A stretch of DNA of 64,000 nucleotides from Akkermansiaceae bacterium UBA2381 (GTDB lineage Bacteria > Verrucomicrobiota > Verrucomicrobiia > Verrucomicrobiales > DEV007): the NCBI GenBank assembly GCA_002344215.1, contig DDSV01000036.1, forward strand, positions 76,014 to 140,013, in the 5' to 3' direction. Position 1 is the stretch's first letter; every line of letters starts with the position of its first letter. The translations under genes and the position numbers were made by a program. Below the pieces are notes generated by a model that saw only the letters and a program-made list of their open reading frames with translations, was not told where the DNA came from and ran no database searches. Below, one piece after another: positions 36,795 to 45,829 of this stretch.

Positions 36795-39212
36795 TCAGCG
36801 GACGAGGAGGAATTCGGGCATCATCAGGATGGCCCAGGTGAGATCGGCGATATCGGTGGACTTGGGGAATGCGCCGAGTGCCCCGCGCAGGACGGCCTTC
36901 TCCGACTCCGAGGGGAGTCGGGTCAGAGCGGAAAGATAGAGCTGGTCGATCAACTGGTCGGGCGACTTTCCGGCGAGTTTTCCGGCTCCTGCATCCAGAG
37001 CCTTGGCGAGGGTGGGATCGTTTGAAAGATCGATTGCTTCCAGCGTGGTGAGTTCGTTAGGACGTGAGGTCACGATCTGGTCCCGGTTGGGACGACCGAG
37101 ACTGCGCATCAGGAAATCGCTGTTCATCAGTGACGCCCGGACCATGAGGGGCGAGGAGGCGGAGACGGCGGCGAGGGTTTTTCCGATCTGTGGATCGACC
37201 GCTCCGGACCAGGCACCGAGGGAAACGGGAATCGCTGATTCCCAGGTGAGTTTGTCTATCTCCCACTTCGCCACTTTATCCCCCTTGGGCACCTTCATTG
37301 AAACGAGCCAGGTTTCATCGGTCGTGATGATCTCCGCGGTGCCATCTTCGTAGACGATACGCAGCGCCGCATAGGCACCGGCCGGATTCGGCTCGCTCGC
37401 TCCGTTTTCCGCGACGAGGAGAAGCCGGTTTTCGCCCTTTCGAACCGGAGCGGGAGCTGACTTGAGCATGTTCCAGTCGTTCCCCGTGAGGAGGGACTGT
37501 CCGTTCACATAGAGGGTGAAAGTGTTGTCCGCCGCCGCGACGGCACCGGCCGAGCGAACGGGTTTGCCAAGCGTGAAATCACGTCTCAGGAGAATTTTCT
37601 CTCCACCCGGAACGGCACCCTTTGCCGCCGAAGGTCCCCAGATCCACTTCGAGGGGTGGGTGCTGTCGGCCTCTGCCTCAGGATCGCTCAGACCGCGAAC
37701 GACGGGTGCGTTGAAATTTTTCGGGGCTGACCCGGTGAGGCTCCAGACGATGTCAACGAGTTGCTCGGCGGTGAGACGTTTCGCGCGCGGGCCTGCGTAG
37801 GTGTAGTCCGTGCCGTCGTCCTCCCCTTCAAGAATATCGGCACGGCTCTGGTAGGCGGACGAGGTGGCGATGAGGGCGAGGGTGTGTTTCAGATCGTAGC
37901 CGCTTTTCTGAAAATCACTGGCGATGAAATCGAGGAGGTCGGCATTCCAGGGTTCGGTCTGCATGGCGTCGAGCGGATGCACGATGCCTCTGCCCATCAG
38001 TTGCGCCCAGAGCCGGTTCACCATCGTCCGGGTGGTCCGTCCGTTCTCAGGATGAATCATGAGATCGGCGAGCTGGCGGAGCCGATCCGCTTTCGGGGCG
38101 GCCGGATCAATCTGACCAATCTCGGGAAAAAGCCAGGCTGCTTTTGCCGTTTCACCGACGGGTTTGTCACAGCGATGAATCTCGAGCGGGGTCTCGGAAT
38201 AGATCGCGGCGAGCCCATAGGCCTCCGACAGTTTCCATCGATCAATGAAACTGTCGTGGCAGGAGGCGCACTTCATGTTGATCCCGAGAAATGACTGCGA
38301 AATACTCTGGGAGAACTGGATGGGCACGGTCTGTCCGGCGCTGACCTCGCCGCGCCAGGTGATTCCCTTGATAAAGCCGTCGCTCTCCGCCGTCGGAGGG
38401 GCGATGAGTTCGCGCGTCATCCGGTCGAAGGGCTTGTTTGTTTTCAGGGCGTCATAGAGCCAGAGGCTGATCTGGCTTCGCCCGCCGGTGATGAAGCCGG
38501 TTCCCGTATAGTCATTGCGCAGAAGATCGTTCCAGAAGGTAAGCCAGTGATCCGCGTAGCTGATCTCACGGCCGAGTAGTTGATGGATTACCTTGGAGCG
38601 TTTGTCAGGATCCTTGTCTGCGAGGAAGGCCGTGACCTCCGACGGCGCCGGGAGTAGTCCGATGAGATCGAGATGAGCCCGGCGCAGGAAGGCGCTGTCG
38701 TCTACTGGATCCGGCCGGGGCAGTTTGTTTTCGGCAAGATAATGGTCGATGAGGCGGTCCACCGGATGGGTCCGGCCATCGGTCACGGGAGGAAGCTCGG
38801 GAAGGCGGGGCTTCAGCGGAGGTTCGTAGGTTGCCTCGCCAAAGGTGAAGCCCGGCTCCCATGGCATGCCTTCGTTGACCCACTGTTTCAGCACCGCAAT
38901 CTGATCGGCCGGGACCCGGGATTTTTTCTTCGGGGGCATTTGCACCTCGGTATCGGTCTCCTCGACCAGTTCAAGGAAGTAGGATTCGGCCGCCTTTCCC
39001 GGAGTCGCCGTTTCGTCATCGAGGAAGAGGTCCCGGGTGTTGATGGAGAATCCCCCTTTCGCCTCCTCGCCGCCGTGACAGCCCGAACAGTGTTCCCTCA
39101 GGATTGGCACGACCTGATGAACAAAGTCCACCTCAGCCGAAGCCGTCTGAGTGAAAAAAACGGCGAGGGCGCAGATCCGGAAAGGGTCGCCGAAATGATG
39201 ATGGCTGTTCAT
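36795..39212 (-). CDS. Cytochrome-domain DUF1549/DUF1553 protein with an internal beta-sandwich insert
   Basis: 805 residues, exported (VVPILREHCSGCHGGEEAKG gives a CxxCH haem site of the PSCyt1 domain). DUF1549 follows (FLRRAHLDLIGLLPAPSEV, WLTFWNDLLRNDY), with a second CxxCH (KCASCHDSFIDRW) and DUF1553 (TMVNRLWAQLMGRGIVHPLD, ending in LYLSALTRLPSESE). Unlike the others in this window, about residues 520-650 interrupt DUF1553 with a sandwich-like segment (ILLRRDFTLGKPV, FTLYVNGQSLLTGN, AYAALRIVYEDGT, TTDETWLVSM) resembling the N-terminal sandwich of rhamnosidase/GH2-like proteins, probably carbohydrate-binding. It is first in the operon, followed by DUF1501. Confidence 0.88.
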   Translation of the reverse strand: MNSHHHFGDPFRICALAVFFTQTASAEVDFVHQVVPILREHCSGCHGGEEAKGGFSINTRDLFLDDETATPGKAAESYFLELVEETDTEVQMPPKKKSRVPADQIAVLKQWVNEGMPWEPGFTFGEATYEPPLKPRLPELPPVTDGRTHPVDRLIDHYLAENKLPRPDPVDDSAFLRRAHLDLIGLLPAPSEVTAFLADKDPDKRSKVIHQLLGREISYADHWLTFWNDLLRNDYTGTGFITGGRSQISLWLYDALKTNKPFDRMTRELIAPPTAESDGFIKGITWRGEVSAGQTVPIQFSQSISQSFLGINMKCASCHDSFIDRWKLSEAYGLAAIYSETPLEIHRCDKPVGETAKAAWLFPEIGQIDPAAPKADRLRQLADLMIHPENGRTTRTMVNRLWAQLMGRGIVHPLDAMQTEPWNADLLDFIASDFQKSGYDLKHTLALIATSSAYQSRADILEGEDDGTDYTYAGPRAKRLTAEQLVDIVWSLTGSAPKNFNAPVVRGLSDPEAEADSTHPSKWIWGPSAAKGAVPGGEKILLRRDFTLGKPVRSAGAVAAADNTFTLYVNGQSLLTGNDWNMLKSAPAPVRKGENRLLLVAENGASEPNPAGAYAALRIVYEDGTAEIITTDETWLVSMKVPKGDKVAKWEIDKLTWESAIPVSLGAWSGAVDPQIGKTLAAVSASSPLMVRASLMNSDFLMRSLGRPNRDQIVTSRPNELTTLEAIDLSNDPTLAKALDAGAGKLAGKSPDQLIDQLYLSALTRLPSESEKAVLRGALGAFPKSTDIADLTWAILMMPEFLLVR

Positions 39213-39398
39213 GCTCTTGGGCTATTTTAGCAAAAATGGAAGATCTCTCCATCGCGGGAATCGGTAAACAGGTCACGCGAAGAGGTGCGCATTCTGCCGA
39301 AGGTGGTGCCATTGACGCAAGGGAATCGCTGCGCGGCGGCAAAAGTTTTTTAAATTTTCCTTCGTCCTCTCGGCAGGTTTCGTACACGCTTTAGGTGG

Positions 39399-40427
39399 AT
39401 GGACGAGACCCGTCACTTAACGACTGAACCTGAGCGGGGGGCCTTCTCCATGAGGCCGCTCTTCAGCGTCACCGTGATCGCAATCGCGGTGGCGATTGGG
39501 GCGGGGTCTCTGGTGCGGGAAAAAGAGCGACTTGCGGCTGAGTTACCCTTGTCATCGGTCATGGATTCCTCGGGTCGAGCCGACGACCCGGAGGAGCTTC
39601 TTTCCGGCTTGATTGATTTTTCACCTCCCGGGACCGTTACGGCGGCTCCCGCGCTCCCGTCTCCCCGGGTCAGCCTTACCCCGGGGCGTGATCTGCGCCT
39701 CATTCTCAATGGCACGGTGCCGACTGAGGAAATGAAACGGCAGTTGTTTGAAGCCGCCCGGAAGGCCGCCCCCGAACTGGCAAGGGTGGACGACCGGGTG
39801 GTGGTCGACCCTGCCGTTGACAGTCCTCCCTGGCTCCCCGGAGTTCCGGATCTGCTCGGTAATCTCATTGCGACGGTGCAGGAACCCGAGTTGCGGGTAG
39901 ACCGCACCGTAGCGTGGATCGGCGGGGCGACGGACGACAAGCCGGGCCTCAAAGCGCTTCGGGACGAATACCAGTCTTTGTTTTCAACCCGCGGAAAGGC
40001 GTCGGACCGCCTGGAGTTTGACGAAACCAAGCCCGCCCCGGCACCGCTTCTTCCTCTCGTGCTCTACATGGGAACCTGGGAGGGAAAATATTTGTTTGAG
40101 GGTTCGCTCCCCACGCTGGCGCAGCGGGAGGCTATCCGGACCGCTGCAATCGAGGTGATGGGGGAGAAAAAGGTCGAGGATAAGCTCCGTGTTTCGGCCC
40201 GAACCGTGGACGAGCCGTGGATTTCCATGCTTCCGTCGGTGGTATCGTTTCTTCTCAAGGAGGGAACGGGCACGATGGAATTGGTCATTGCCGACCGTAC
40301 CCTGTCCCTGTCCGGTGAATTGCCGGGGGCGGAGGCCAAGGCAAAATTGCTCAATCTCCTCGAGCCGGTGCGCAGTGGCGGCTACGAAATCCGGGACGAG
40401 TTGAAGATACGGAATCTGAAATCCTGA
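39399..40427 (+). CDS. BON-domain-like membrane-anchored protein
   Basis: 342 residues. A single N-terminal hydrophobic segment (PLFSVTVIAIAVAIGAGSLV) is followed by a linker. Up to three BON-like units then follow, each with the pattern strand-Gly-x-(Val/Leu)-Pro, helix, basic strand (LRLILNGTVPTEEMKRQLFE, KYLFEGSLPTLAQREAIRTA, TLSLSGELPGAEAKAKLLNL). Pieces such as DRVVVDPAVDSPPWLPGVPD resemble the BON region preceding OmpA domains, but no OmpA domain is present. The BON fold binds phospholipid, so a periplasmic envelope role is likely. The ATG at 39399 follows GGTGG. Confidence 0.65.
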   Translation: MDETRHLTTEPERGAFSMRPLFSVTVIAIAVAIGAGSLVREKERLAAELPLSSVMDSSGRADDPEELLSGLIDFSPPGTVTAAPALPSPRVSLTPGRDLRLILNGTVPTEEMKRQLFEAARKAAPELARVDDRVVVDPAVDSPPWLPGVPDLLGNLIATVQEPELRVDRTVAWIGGATDDKPGLKALRDEYQSLFSTRGKASDRLEFDETKPAPAPLLPLVLYMGTWEGKYLFEGSLPTLAQREAIRTAAIEVMGEKKVEDKLRVSARTVDEPWISMLPSVVSFLLKEGTGTMELVIADRTLSLSGELPGAEAKAKLLNLLEPVRSGGYEIRDELKIRNLKS

Positions 40428-40470
40428 CGGATACAGATTTTTTCCTGGGTTCCGGGTTTGCCCGGGTGCT

Positions 40471-41739
40471 TCACTCCACCGCATAGAGGTAGGCATCGGT
40501 CCGGAAGTAAATCCTCCCGTCCGCGAAGGCCAGTGACGCATTGGTGTGCTGGTTTCCGTCGACGGGATTCGTGGCGAGGACCTTCATTGCTGACGGATCG
40601 GGGTCGATGAGGTAGGTCGTTCCCTTAGTGTCATTCACGTAGAGCGTTTTTCCGATCAGGTTCATCGAACTCCAGCTGTTCGCGCTGAGCCGCTCGCGCC
40701 AGAGGATCTCGCCCGTCTCGACGAGGCTGCACTGCATCACCCCCGGCTCGTTGAGGAGGTAAAGATGGTCCCCGATGATCTGGCCCGATCCGATGCGTTG
40801 GGGATTCTGGTTTTTCCCCTTCGGTGGATCGGCCCAGAGCCGATGGGAGGCCGTGAGGTCGCCCGTTTCGGTCGCCCCGGGAAGCTTAACCCCGAGCCCG
40901 GGACCGCCGTAGCCGCAGTAGTAGAGGGCCCGTCCGTTCCCGACCAACACATTGGTGTAGCAGAGGTCGCTCAGCCCCGTGACGCGCCAGAGTTCTTTCC
41001 CCGTTTTCGGGTCGAAGCTGGTGAGAGAGCCGGGCAGGCCGAGGAGCATCTCAGACCTGCCGTCATTGTCGATGAGCAGCGGCGTCGCCCACGAGCCTTT
41101 GAACTGCTTCGCATCAGCGCTCTCGAACTCATCGAGTTCCTGCTTCCAGAGGATTTCGCCGCTGGTTTTGTTCAGGGCAAAGAGCCGCTGCACCGGTCCG
41201 GGGCCGGCGTGGATGATAAGACCGCTGCCCATCAGGACAGGGCTGGCTGCGTGTGGACCCCAGATGTGGGCATAGTCGCTCCCGAGGTCGCGGCTCCATT
41301 TCTCCTTCCCGTCAAAGTCGTAGGCATGCAGCCCGGCGTTTCCATGCCACGCAAAAACGAGGGAGCCGTCTGTCACGGGCGAGGCGGGGCAGTGTGGATT
41401 GGTATTGTGGGTCTCCTCCGCCTTGCCGTAATCGATTGTCTTTTTCCAAAGCGTTTTCCCGTCCTTTGTATCGATGCAGAGCAGTGAACGCAGGCGACCC
41501 TCGTTCTCGGACTGGGTCAAAAAAAGCCGGTCTCCCGACACGACGGGTGAAGAATTGCCTCGATCGGGCAGGTCGACCCGCCACGCGATGTTTTTGGTAG
41601 CAGACCACTCGATCGGGTAAGCGGTTGCCTCGATTAACTTCCCGTCTCCATTCGGACCCCTCCATGTGGGCCAGTCGTTGGCCGCAACGGACATTGACAG
41701 GGTGAAGAGGACCGCGAGGAGGACGGGGAATGTTTTCAT
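40471..41739 (-). CDS. Exported PQQ-like beta-propeller protein
   Basis: 422 residues with a signal peptide (MKTFPVLLAVLFTLSMSVAA). The WPTWRGPNGDG opening is standard for this group. Blades repeat as DGKTLWKKTIDYGK, FDGKEKWSRDLG, TSGEILWKQEL, KTGKELWRVTGL and ETGEILWRERL, the Trp-docking motifs of PQQ_2 propellers. Enzyme residues of quinoprotein dehydrogenases are not evident, so it is probably a non-catalytic scaffold of the BamB-like or planctomycete 'PQQ-binding-like' kind. Alone between the BON protein gene and a small exported protein. Confidence 0.88.
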   Translation of the reverse strand: MKTFPVLLAVLFTLSMSVAANDWPTWRGPNGDGKLIEATAYPIEWSATKNIAWRVDLPDRGNSSPVVSGDRLFLTQSENEGRLRSLLCIDTKDGKTLWKKTIDYGKAEETHNTNPHCPASPVTDGSLVFAWHGNAGLHAYDFDGKEKWSRDLGSDYAHIWGPHAASPVLMGSGLIIHAGPGPVQRLFALNKTSGEILWKQELDEFESADAKQFKGSWATPLLIDNDGRSEMLLGLPGSLTSFDPKTGKELWRVTGLSDLCYTNVLVGNGRALYYCGYGGPGLGVKLPGATETGDLTASHRLWADPPKGKNQNPQRIGSGQIIGDHLYLLNEPGVMQCSLVETGEILWRERLSANSWSSMNLIGKTLYVNDTKGTTYLIDPDPSAMKVLATNPVDGNQHTNASLAFADGRIYFRTDAYLYAVE

Positions 41740-41978
41740 GGAAGCCTGAACCTGACAGGGTTGGGACAGTCGCTACACCCTGTGAAATCGGGGATCTTTT
41801 GGCAATCACGTGATCGGGGCGGGAAAAAGATTCCGTCTAGCTATCGCTTGATCAAAGACAATCGCCAGCGCGACCTCGTCCGCCATGCCGGAATGGAATT
41901 ACTGCTTTAACGGAACGGATCTTGATTGATGGAGTTTTTGGACTGGATTCAATTGGAATTTCCTGAAATGATTCGTCC

Positions 41979-42554
41979 ATGAGGTTCCTCGTCACGATCC
42001 TTCTGCTTCCGCTTTTCGGGCATGTCATCGCCTCGGAGGATCCGGCTGAAACGTGGATGTCGGGGTACCTCCACCTGCAGGAAGCCCTCGCCACGGAAAA
42101 GGAGGGCGATAAGGGCGGGGCCATTTCACGGTTTGTGCGAGCGCTCGACTCCTATCGCATCCTCGCCCGCGACCATGGGGATTTCGAACCGGATCGCCGC
42201 GAGGAACGCATCCGGCTCATTGCCGACAAACTGGAGTCGCTCGGAGCTGACCCTTCCATGAGCTATCTGACTTTTCCTGCGCTGTCGGAAACCATCGCCC
42301 GTTCAGAAAAAAACGCCGAACCGCTGCTTTTCGATGCCCTGGCTTCGCCCGACTCGCTAACTTCTTTTCTCCGCCCGGTGATTCCGGAAAATTGGTCCCT
42401 CCGGACGAATGCTCACGGCACCCACGTGATCGTTCCTCTCATTGAGACGGATGAAACCCGTCGATACGGTGCGCTGTTCCGGAGGCTTGAAGTAGTCCAG
42501 GGTAGCCGCGTCCGGACGATTCCGCTGGTGGCGGATGGGGGGAAAACAAGATAG
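41979..42554 (+). CDS. Small exported protein with helical repeat-like start
   Basis: 191 residues. Signal peptide MRFLVTILLLPLFGHVIA, then a helical hairpin (ETWMSGYLHLQEALATEKEG, GAISRFVRALDSYRILARD), which resembles one TPR unit. The C-terminal half is beta-rich (GTHVIVPLIETDETRR). No catalytic motif, no named family. It precedes the large cytochrome-domain gene by 65 bases and may share its transcript. Role unknown. Confidence 0.55.
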   Translation: MRFLVTILLLPLFGHVIASEDPAETWMSGYLHLQEALATEKEGDKGGAISRFVRALDSYRILARDHGDFEPDRREERIRLIADKLESLGADPSMSYLTFPALSETIARSEKNAEPLLFDALASPDSLTSFLRPVIPENWSLRTNAHGTHVIVPLIETDETRRYGALFRRLEVVQGSRVRTIPLVADGGKTR

Positions 42555-42619
42555 ACCAGCCTCCGCCGCTTCCGCGTCCCTTGACGGGTCTTTGCTGATT
42601 GAGGAAACTGGCGGCTGCA

Positions 42620-45600
42620 ATGGGTGCTTATTCTTCCAGACTGTTCCCGCTCTACTTCATCCTTTGGATGATAGGGAACATTTCCCATGGAGCGGAGATC
42701 GATTTTGAAAAGGATATCCGCCCTATCTTCGCCGAGAAGTGCACGCTCTGTCACGGACCCGATGACACGAAGGCGGGGCTCCGCCTCACCGGAATCGAAC
42801 ACGCCTCAAAGGTGCTCGAGTCCGGCTTGCGCGGCATCGTCCCGGTCGAACCCGAGGCTTCGGAGGTCCTGTCACGGGTTCGTTCGTCGGATCCGGATGA
42901 GCAGATGCCGCCGCCTGGAAAAGGCGAAGCGCTCTCCGCTGAGGAGTCGGCCAAACTGGAGCAATGGATAGCCAGCGGGGCGGTTTGGCCGAAACACTGG
43001 GCCTACGCGGGACTGACCTCTCCGGCCGCTCCCGCCGTCTCGGAATCGGCCCGGGTGAAAAATCCGATCGACTCCTTCGTCCTCGCCCGTCTCGAAAAGG
43101 AGGGCATCGCTACCTCGCCCGAAGCGGATGACATCACCCTGATCCGCCGCTTTTTTTACGACCTCGCCGGATTGCCGCCGACACCGGAGCAGGTCGCGCA
43201 GTACCTCGCGGCGATCGCGGCTGACCGCGAGACCGGTCTGGCGAAGCTGGCCGACGATCTTCTCGCTAGTCCCGCCTTCGGCGAACGCTGGGGACGGCAC
43301 TGGCTCGACCGCGCCCGCTTTGCCGACAGCGATGGTTATGAGAAGGACAATCATCGTCCCGATGCGTGGCGCTACCGCGACTGGGTCATTGAGGCGATCA
43401 ACGACGACATGCCTTTCGACCAGTTCACAATCGAGCAGCTTGCCGGAGACCTTCTCGATAAGGCGACGCCCGATCAGATCCTCGCGACGGCCTTCCACCG
43501 GCAGACCCTGACAAACACCGAAGGAGGTGTCGACAAGGAGCAATGGCGGGTCGCCGCGGTGATGGACCGGGTCGAAACGATCGGAGCGGTCTGGATGGGG
43601 CTGACCCTCACCTGTGCGCGTTGTCATACTCACAAGTACGACGAGATCACCCACGCCGAATACTACCAGCTCTATTCCTATTTCAACAACGGCGACGAGA
43701 CAAATGCAAAGGTCCGCGAGTCCGACGAGGCCTGGGCCCGTTACGAAAAGGCGCTCGCCGGTCACGTCGAAGTCTCGAAAAAGATCGAATCCCGGGTTGT
43801 TCTAGCCCGGAAGGAGTTGGAAGGACGACTGGGAGAATGGGAACAGCGTCTCGGAGAGCAGCTCGCTGCGGCAAAGACGGTGGCAACTCCGGGCTTGGCA
43901 CCCATCACGATCGAGGGTTTTGCCGCGCCGAAGGGAGTCCAGTTTTCCCTTGAGAAAGATCGTTCTCTTCTTGTCGGGGGAACGAACCCGCCGACCGCGA
44001 ACTATACCGTGACCGCAAAGCTGCCGGCCGGAATGATCAGCGGACTGCGCCTCGAAGTACTGCCTGATCCGTCCCTTGGAGAACAGGGCCCGGGTCGGGC
44101 GAAACATGGAAACTTTGTCCTCAATCGCCTTGAATTGTCGGTGAAAGGGTTTCCGCGCAATCCGGTCCGGTTTGGTGACGCGGCTGCGGACTATGCCCAG
44201 GGCGGATGGGCCGTGCGGGGTATTCTCGATGACAATGCGAAGGCGGGGAAAGAAGGCACCGGATGGGCGGTGGGAGGTCAGATCGCGAAGTCCCATTTTT
44301 CCGAGATCGGTTTCGCCGAGCCGATTGAACTGAAGGAGGCGACCGAATTCACCCTGCAACTGGTGCAGAACTATGGCGAGCAGCACACCATCGGACGCTT
44401 TCGACTTTCCGCGATCACGACCCCGACGCTGCTTGCGGTTCCGGAGGAGGTGCGCCTCGCTCTTGAGGCACCCGCAGCCGGGCGCAAGGCGGAGATGAAA
44501 GAGGCCATCCTCCGTCATGTCGAGCGGCTCGATGGGACGACCAGCGCTCTCCTCGCACAGAAGAATGCCCACGATGCGAAGCGTCCCGTCGCTCCCGAGA
44601 TGGACGTGCGGGTCATTGCCGAGCGGAAGGTCGACCGTCGCAAGACCCACATTTTCAAACGCGGCGAGTTCAAGGAACTGCTCGACGAAGTCCGGCCGGG
44701 AACCCTGTCGGTCCTGCCTGAGATTAGTCATCGGGGTGCGGAAGGTGATCGTCTCGATCTCGCCCGCTGGTTGGTGAGCGGAGAAAACCCGCTGCCTCCG
44801 CGGGTGATCGCCAATGATATCTGGACACAGCTTTTCGGGGCAGGGATCGTCCCCACACCGGAGGATTTCGGAGTGCGGGGGGATCGTCCTTCCCACCCGG
44901 AGCTGCTCGATTGGCTCGCTGCGGAATTGATCCGTTCCGGCTGGTCGCGCAAGGCGCTCATCCGCACGATCGTGCTGTCGAACACCTATCGGCAGTCATC
45001 GCATCATCGACCGGAATTGATCGATCTCGATCCGAAGAATTTTCTCCTCGCCCGTCAGAATCGTTTTCGTGTCGAGGCCGAGATCATCCGCGATCTTTCC
45101 CTCGCGGCCTCCGGACTGCTCTCGAAAAAAGTCGGTGGGCCAAGTGTTTTCCCTCCCATCCCCGCTGGCGTCTCCGACGTGAATTACAATTCAGCGTTCA
45201 AGTGGAACCTGAGCGAGGGTGAGGACCGGTATCGTCGGGGCATGTACACCTACTTCAAACGGACCGCTCCGCATCCAGGGCTGATCAGTTTTGATTGCCC
45301 TGACTCCAACGTTACGACGATTCAGCGGGCGAGGTCGAATACCCCGATCGGGGCGCTGATCACGCTGAACAGCGAGAGTTTCGTCGAGACGGCACAGGCT
45401 CTGGCGCGACGGGTTTTCAGCGAAAAGGCAGGTGATGATGACACGGCTCGCATTGAGCACGCTTTCCGTCTCTGTCTGTCCCGCGATCCGGTGCCGGCGG
45501 AAAGAGACAGGCTCGCGAGTCTGCTCGAAAGTTCCCGCTCCTGGTATCGGGATCGCGCGACCGAGGCGGCCGAACTGGCGGGAGAAAAGTTGCCGGAGGG

Positions 45601-45682
45601 CCTTTCGGCGAATGAAGCCGCCGCGTGGACAGCGACCGTTCGGGTGCTGCTGAATCTCGATGAGTTTTTGACGCGCGGTTAA
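42620..45682 (+). CDS. PSCyt1/DUF1549/DUF1553 protein
   Basis: About 1020 residues. It opens with a hydrophobic signal-like segment (LFPLYFILWMIGNISHG). The PSCyt1 domain has a CxxCH (KCTLCHGPDDTKAG). DUF1549 follows (LIRRFFYDLAGLPPTPEQ, WLDRARFADSDGYEKDNHR), with a second CxxCH (CARCHTHKYDEITHAEYYQL). A middle of about 250 residues with sandwich-like strands precedes DUF1553 (GENPLPPRVIANDIWTQLFG, LIRTIVLSNTYRQSS, PAGVSDVNYNSAFKW). Two candidate starts exist (TTG 42599, ATG 42620); the ATG opens nearer the signal. Followed by an inverted repeat and DUF1501. Confidence 0.92.
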   Translation: MGAYSSRLFPLYFILWMIGNISHGAEIDFEKDIRPIFAEKCTLCHGPDDTKAGLRLTGIEHASKVLESGLRGIVPVEPEASEVLSRVRSSDPDEQMPPPGKGEALSAEESAKLEQWIASGAVWPKHWAYAGLTSPAAPAVSESARVKNPIDSFVLARLEKEGIATSPEADDITLIRRFFYDLAGLPPTPEQVAQYLAAIAADRETGLAKLADDLLASPAFGERWGRHWLDRARFADSDGYEKDNHRPDAWRYRDWVIEAINDDMPFDQFTIEQLAGDLLDKATPDQILATAFHRQTLTNTEGGVDKEQWRVAAVMDRVETIGAVWMGLTLTCARCHTHKYDEITHAEYYQLYSYFNNGDETNAKVRESDEAWARYEKALAGHVEVSKKIESRVVLARKELEGRLGEWEQRLGEQLAAAKTVATPGLAPITIEGFAAPKGVQFSLEKDRSLLVGGTNPPTANYTVTAKLPAGMISGLRLEVLPDPSLGEQGPGRAKHGNFVLNRLELSVKGFPRNPVRFGDAAADYAQGGWAVRGILDDNAKAGKEGTGWAVGGQIAKSHFSEIGFAEPIELKEATEFTLQLVQNYGEQHTIGRFRLSAITTPTLLAVPEEVRLALEAPAAGRKAEMKEAILRHVERLDGTTSALLAQKNAHDAKRPVAPEMDVRVIAERKVDRRKTHIFKRGEFKELLDEVRPGTLSVLPEISHRGAEGDRLDLARWLVSGENPLPPRVIANDIWTQLFGAGIVPTPEDFGVRGDRPSHPELLDWLAAELIRSGWSRKALIRTIVLSNTYRQSSHHRPELIDLDPKNFLLARQNRFRVEAEIIRDLSLAASGLLSKKVGGPSVFPPIPAGVSDVNYNSAFKWNLSEGEDRYRRGMYTYFKRTAPHPGLISFDCPDSNVTTIQRARSNTPIGALITLNSESFVETAQALARRVFSEKAGDDDTARIEHAFRLCLSRDPVPAERDRLASLLESSRSWYRDRATEAAELAGEKLPEGLSANEAAAWTATVRVLLNLDEFLTRG

Positions 45683-45749
45683 TTTGGTAAGTAAAAAATC
45701 GACCACAATCGAAACGAAGCGGAGATAGATTTCGAAGGAATCAAATGCA

Positions 45750-45807
45750 CACGAATTTACACGAATCGAATACGGCCAAACGCGAAAGCGATTCGTGTGA
45801 ATTCGTG
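45750..45807. repeat. 19-base inverted repeat between DUF1553 and DUF1501 genes
   Basis: CACGAATTTACACGAATCG (45750-45768) pairs with CGATTCGTGTGAATTCGTG (45789-45807) with one wobble, around a 20-base loop. It lies 22 bases before the DUF1501 start and is followed on the plus strand by C/A-rich sequence, not a T-run. Confidence 0.7.
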
Positions 45808-45829
45808 CCCCTAAAACCTTTTGAATAGA

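Noticed and set aside
41740..41978. Possible RNA gene or remnant in the 239-base gap before the 41979 gene
   Set aside because: No long stem, no cloverleaf and no coding similarity in six frames by eye.
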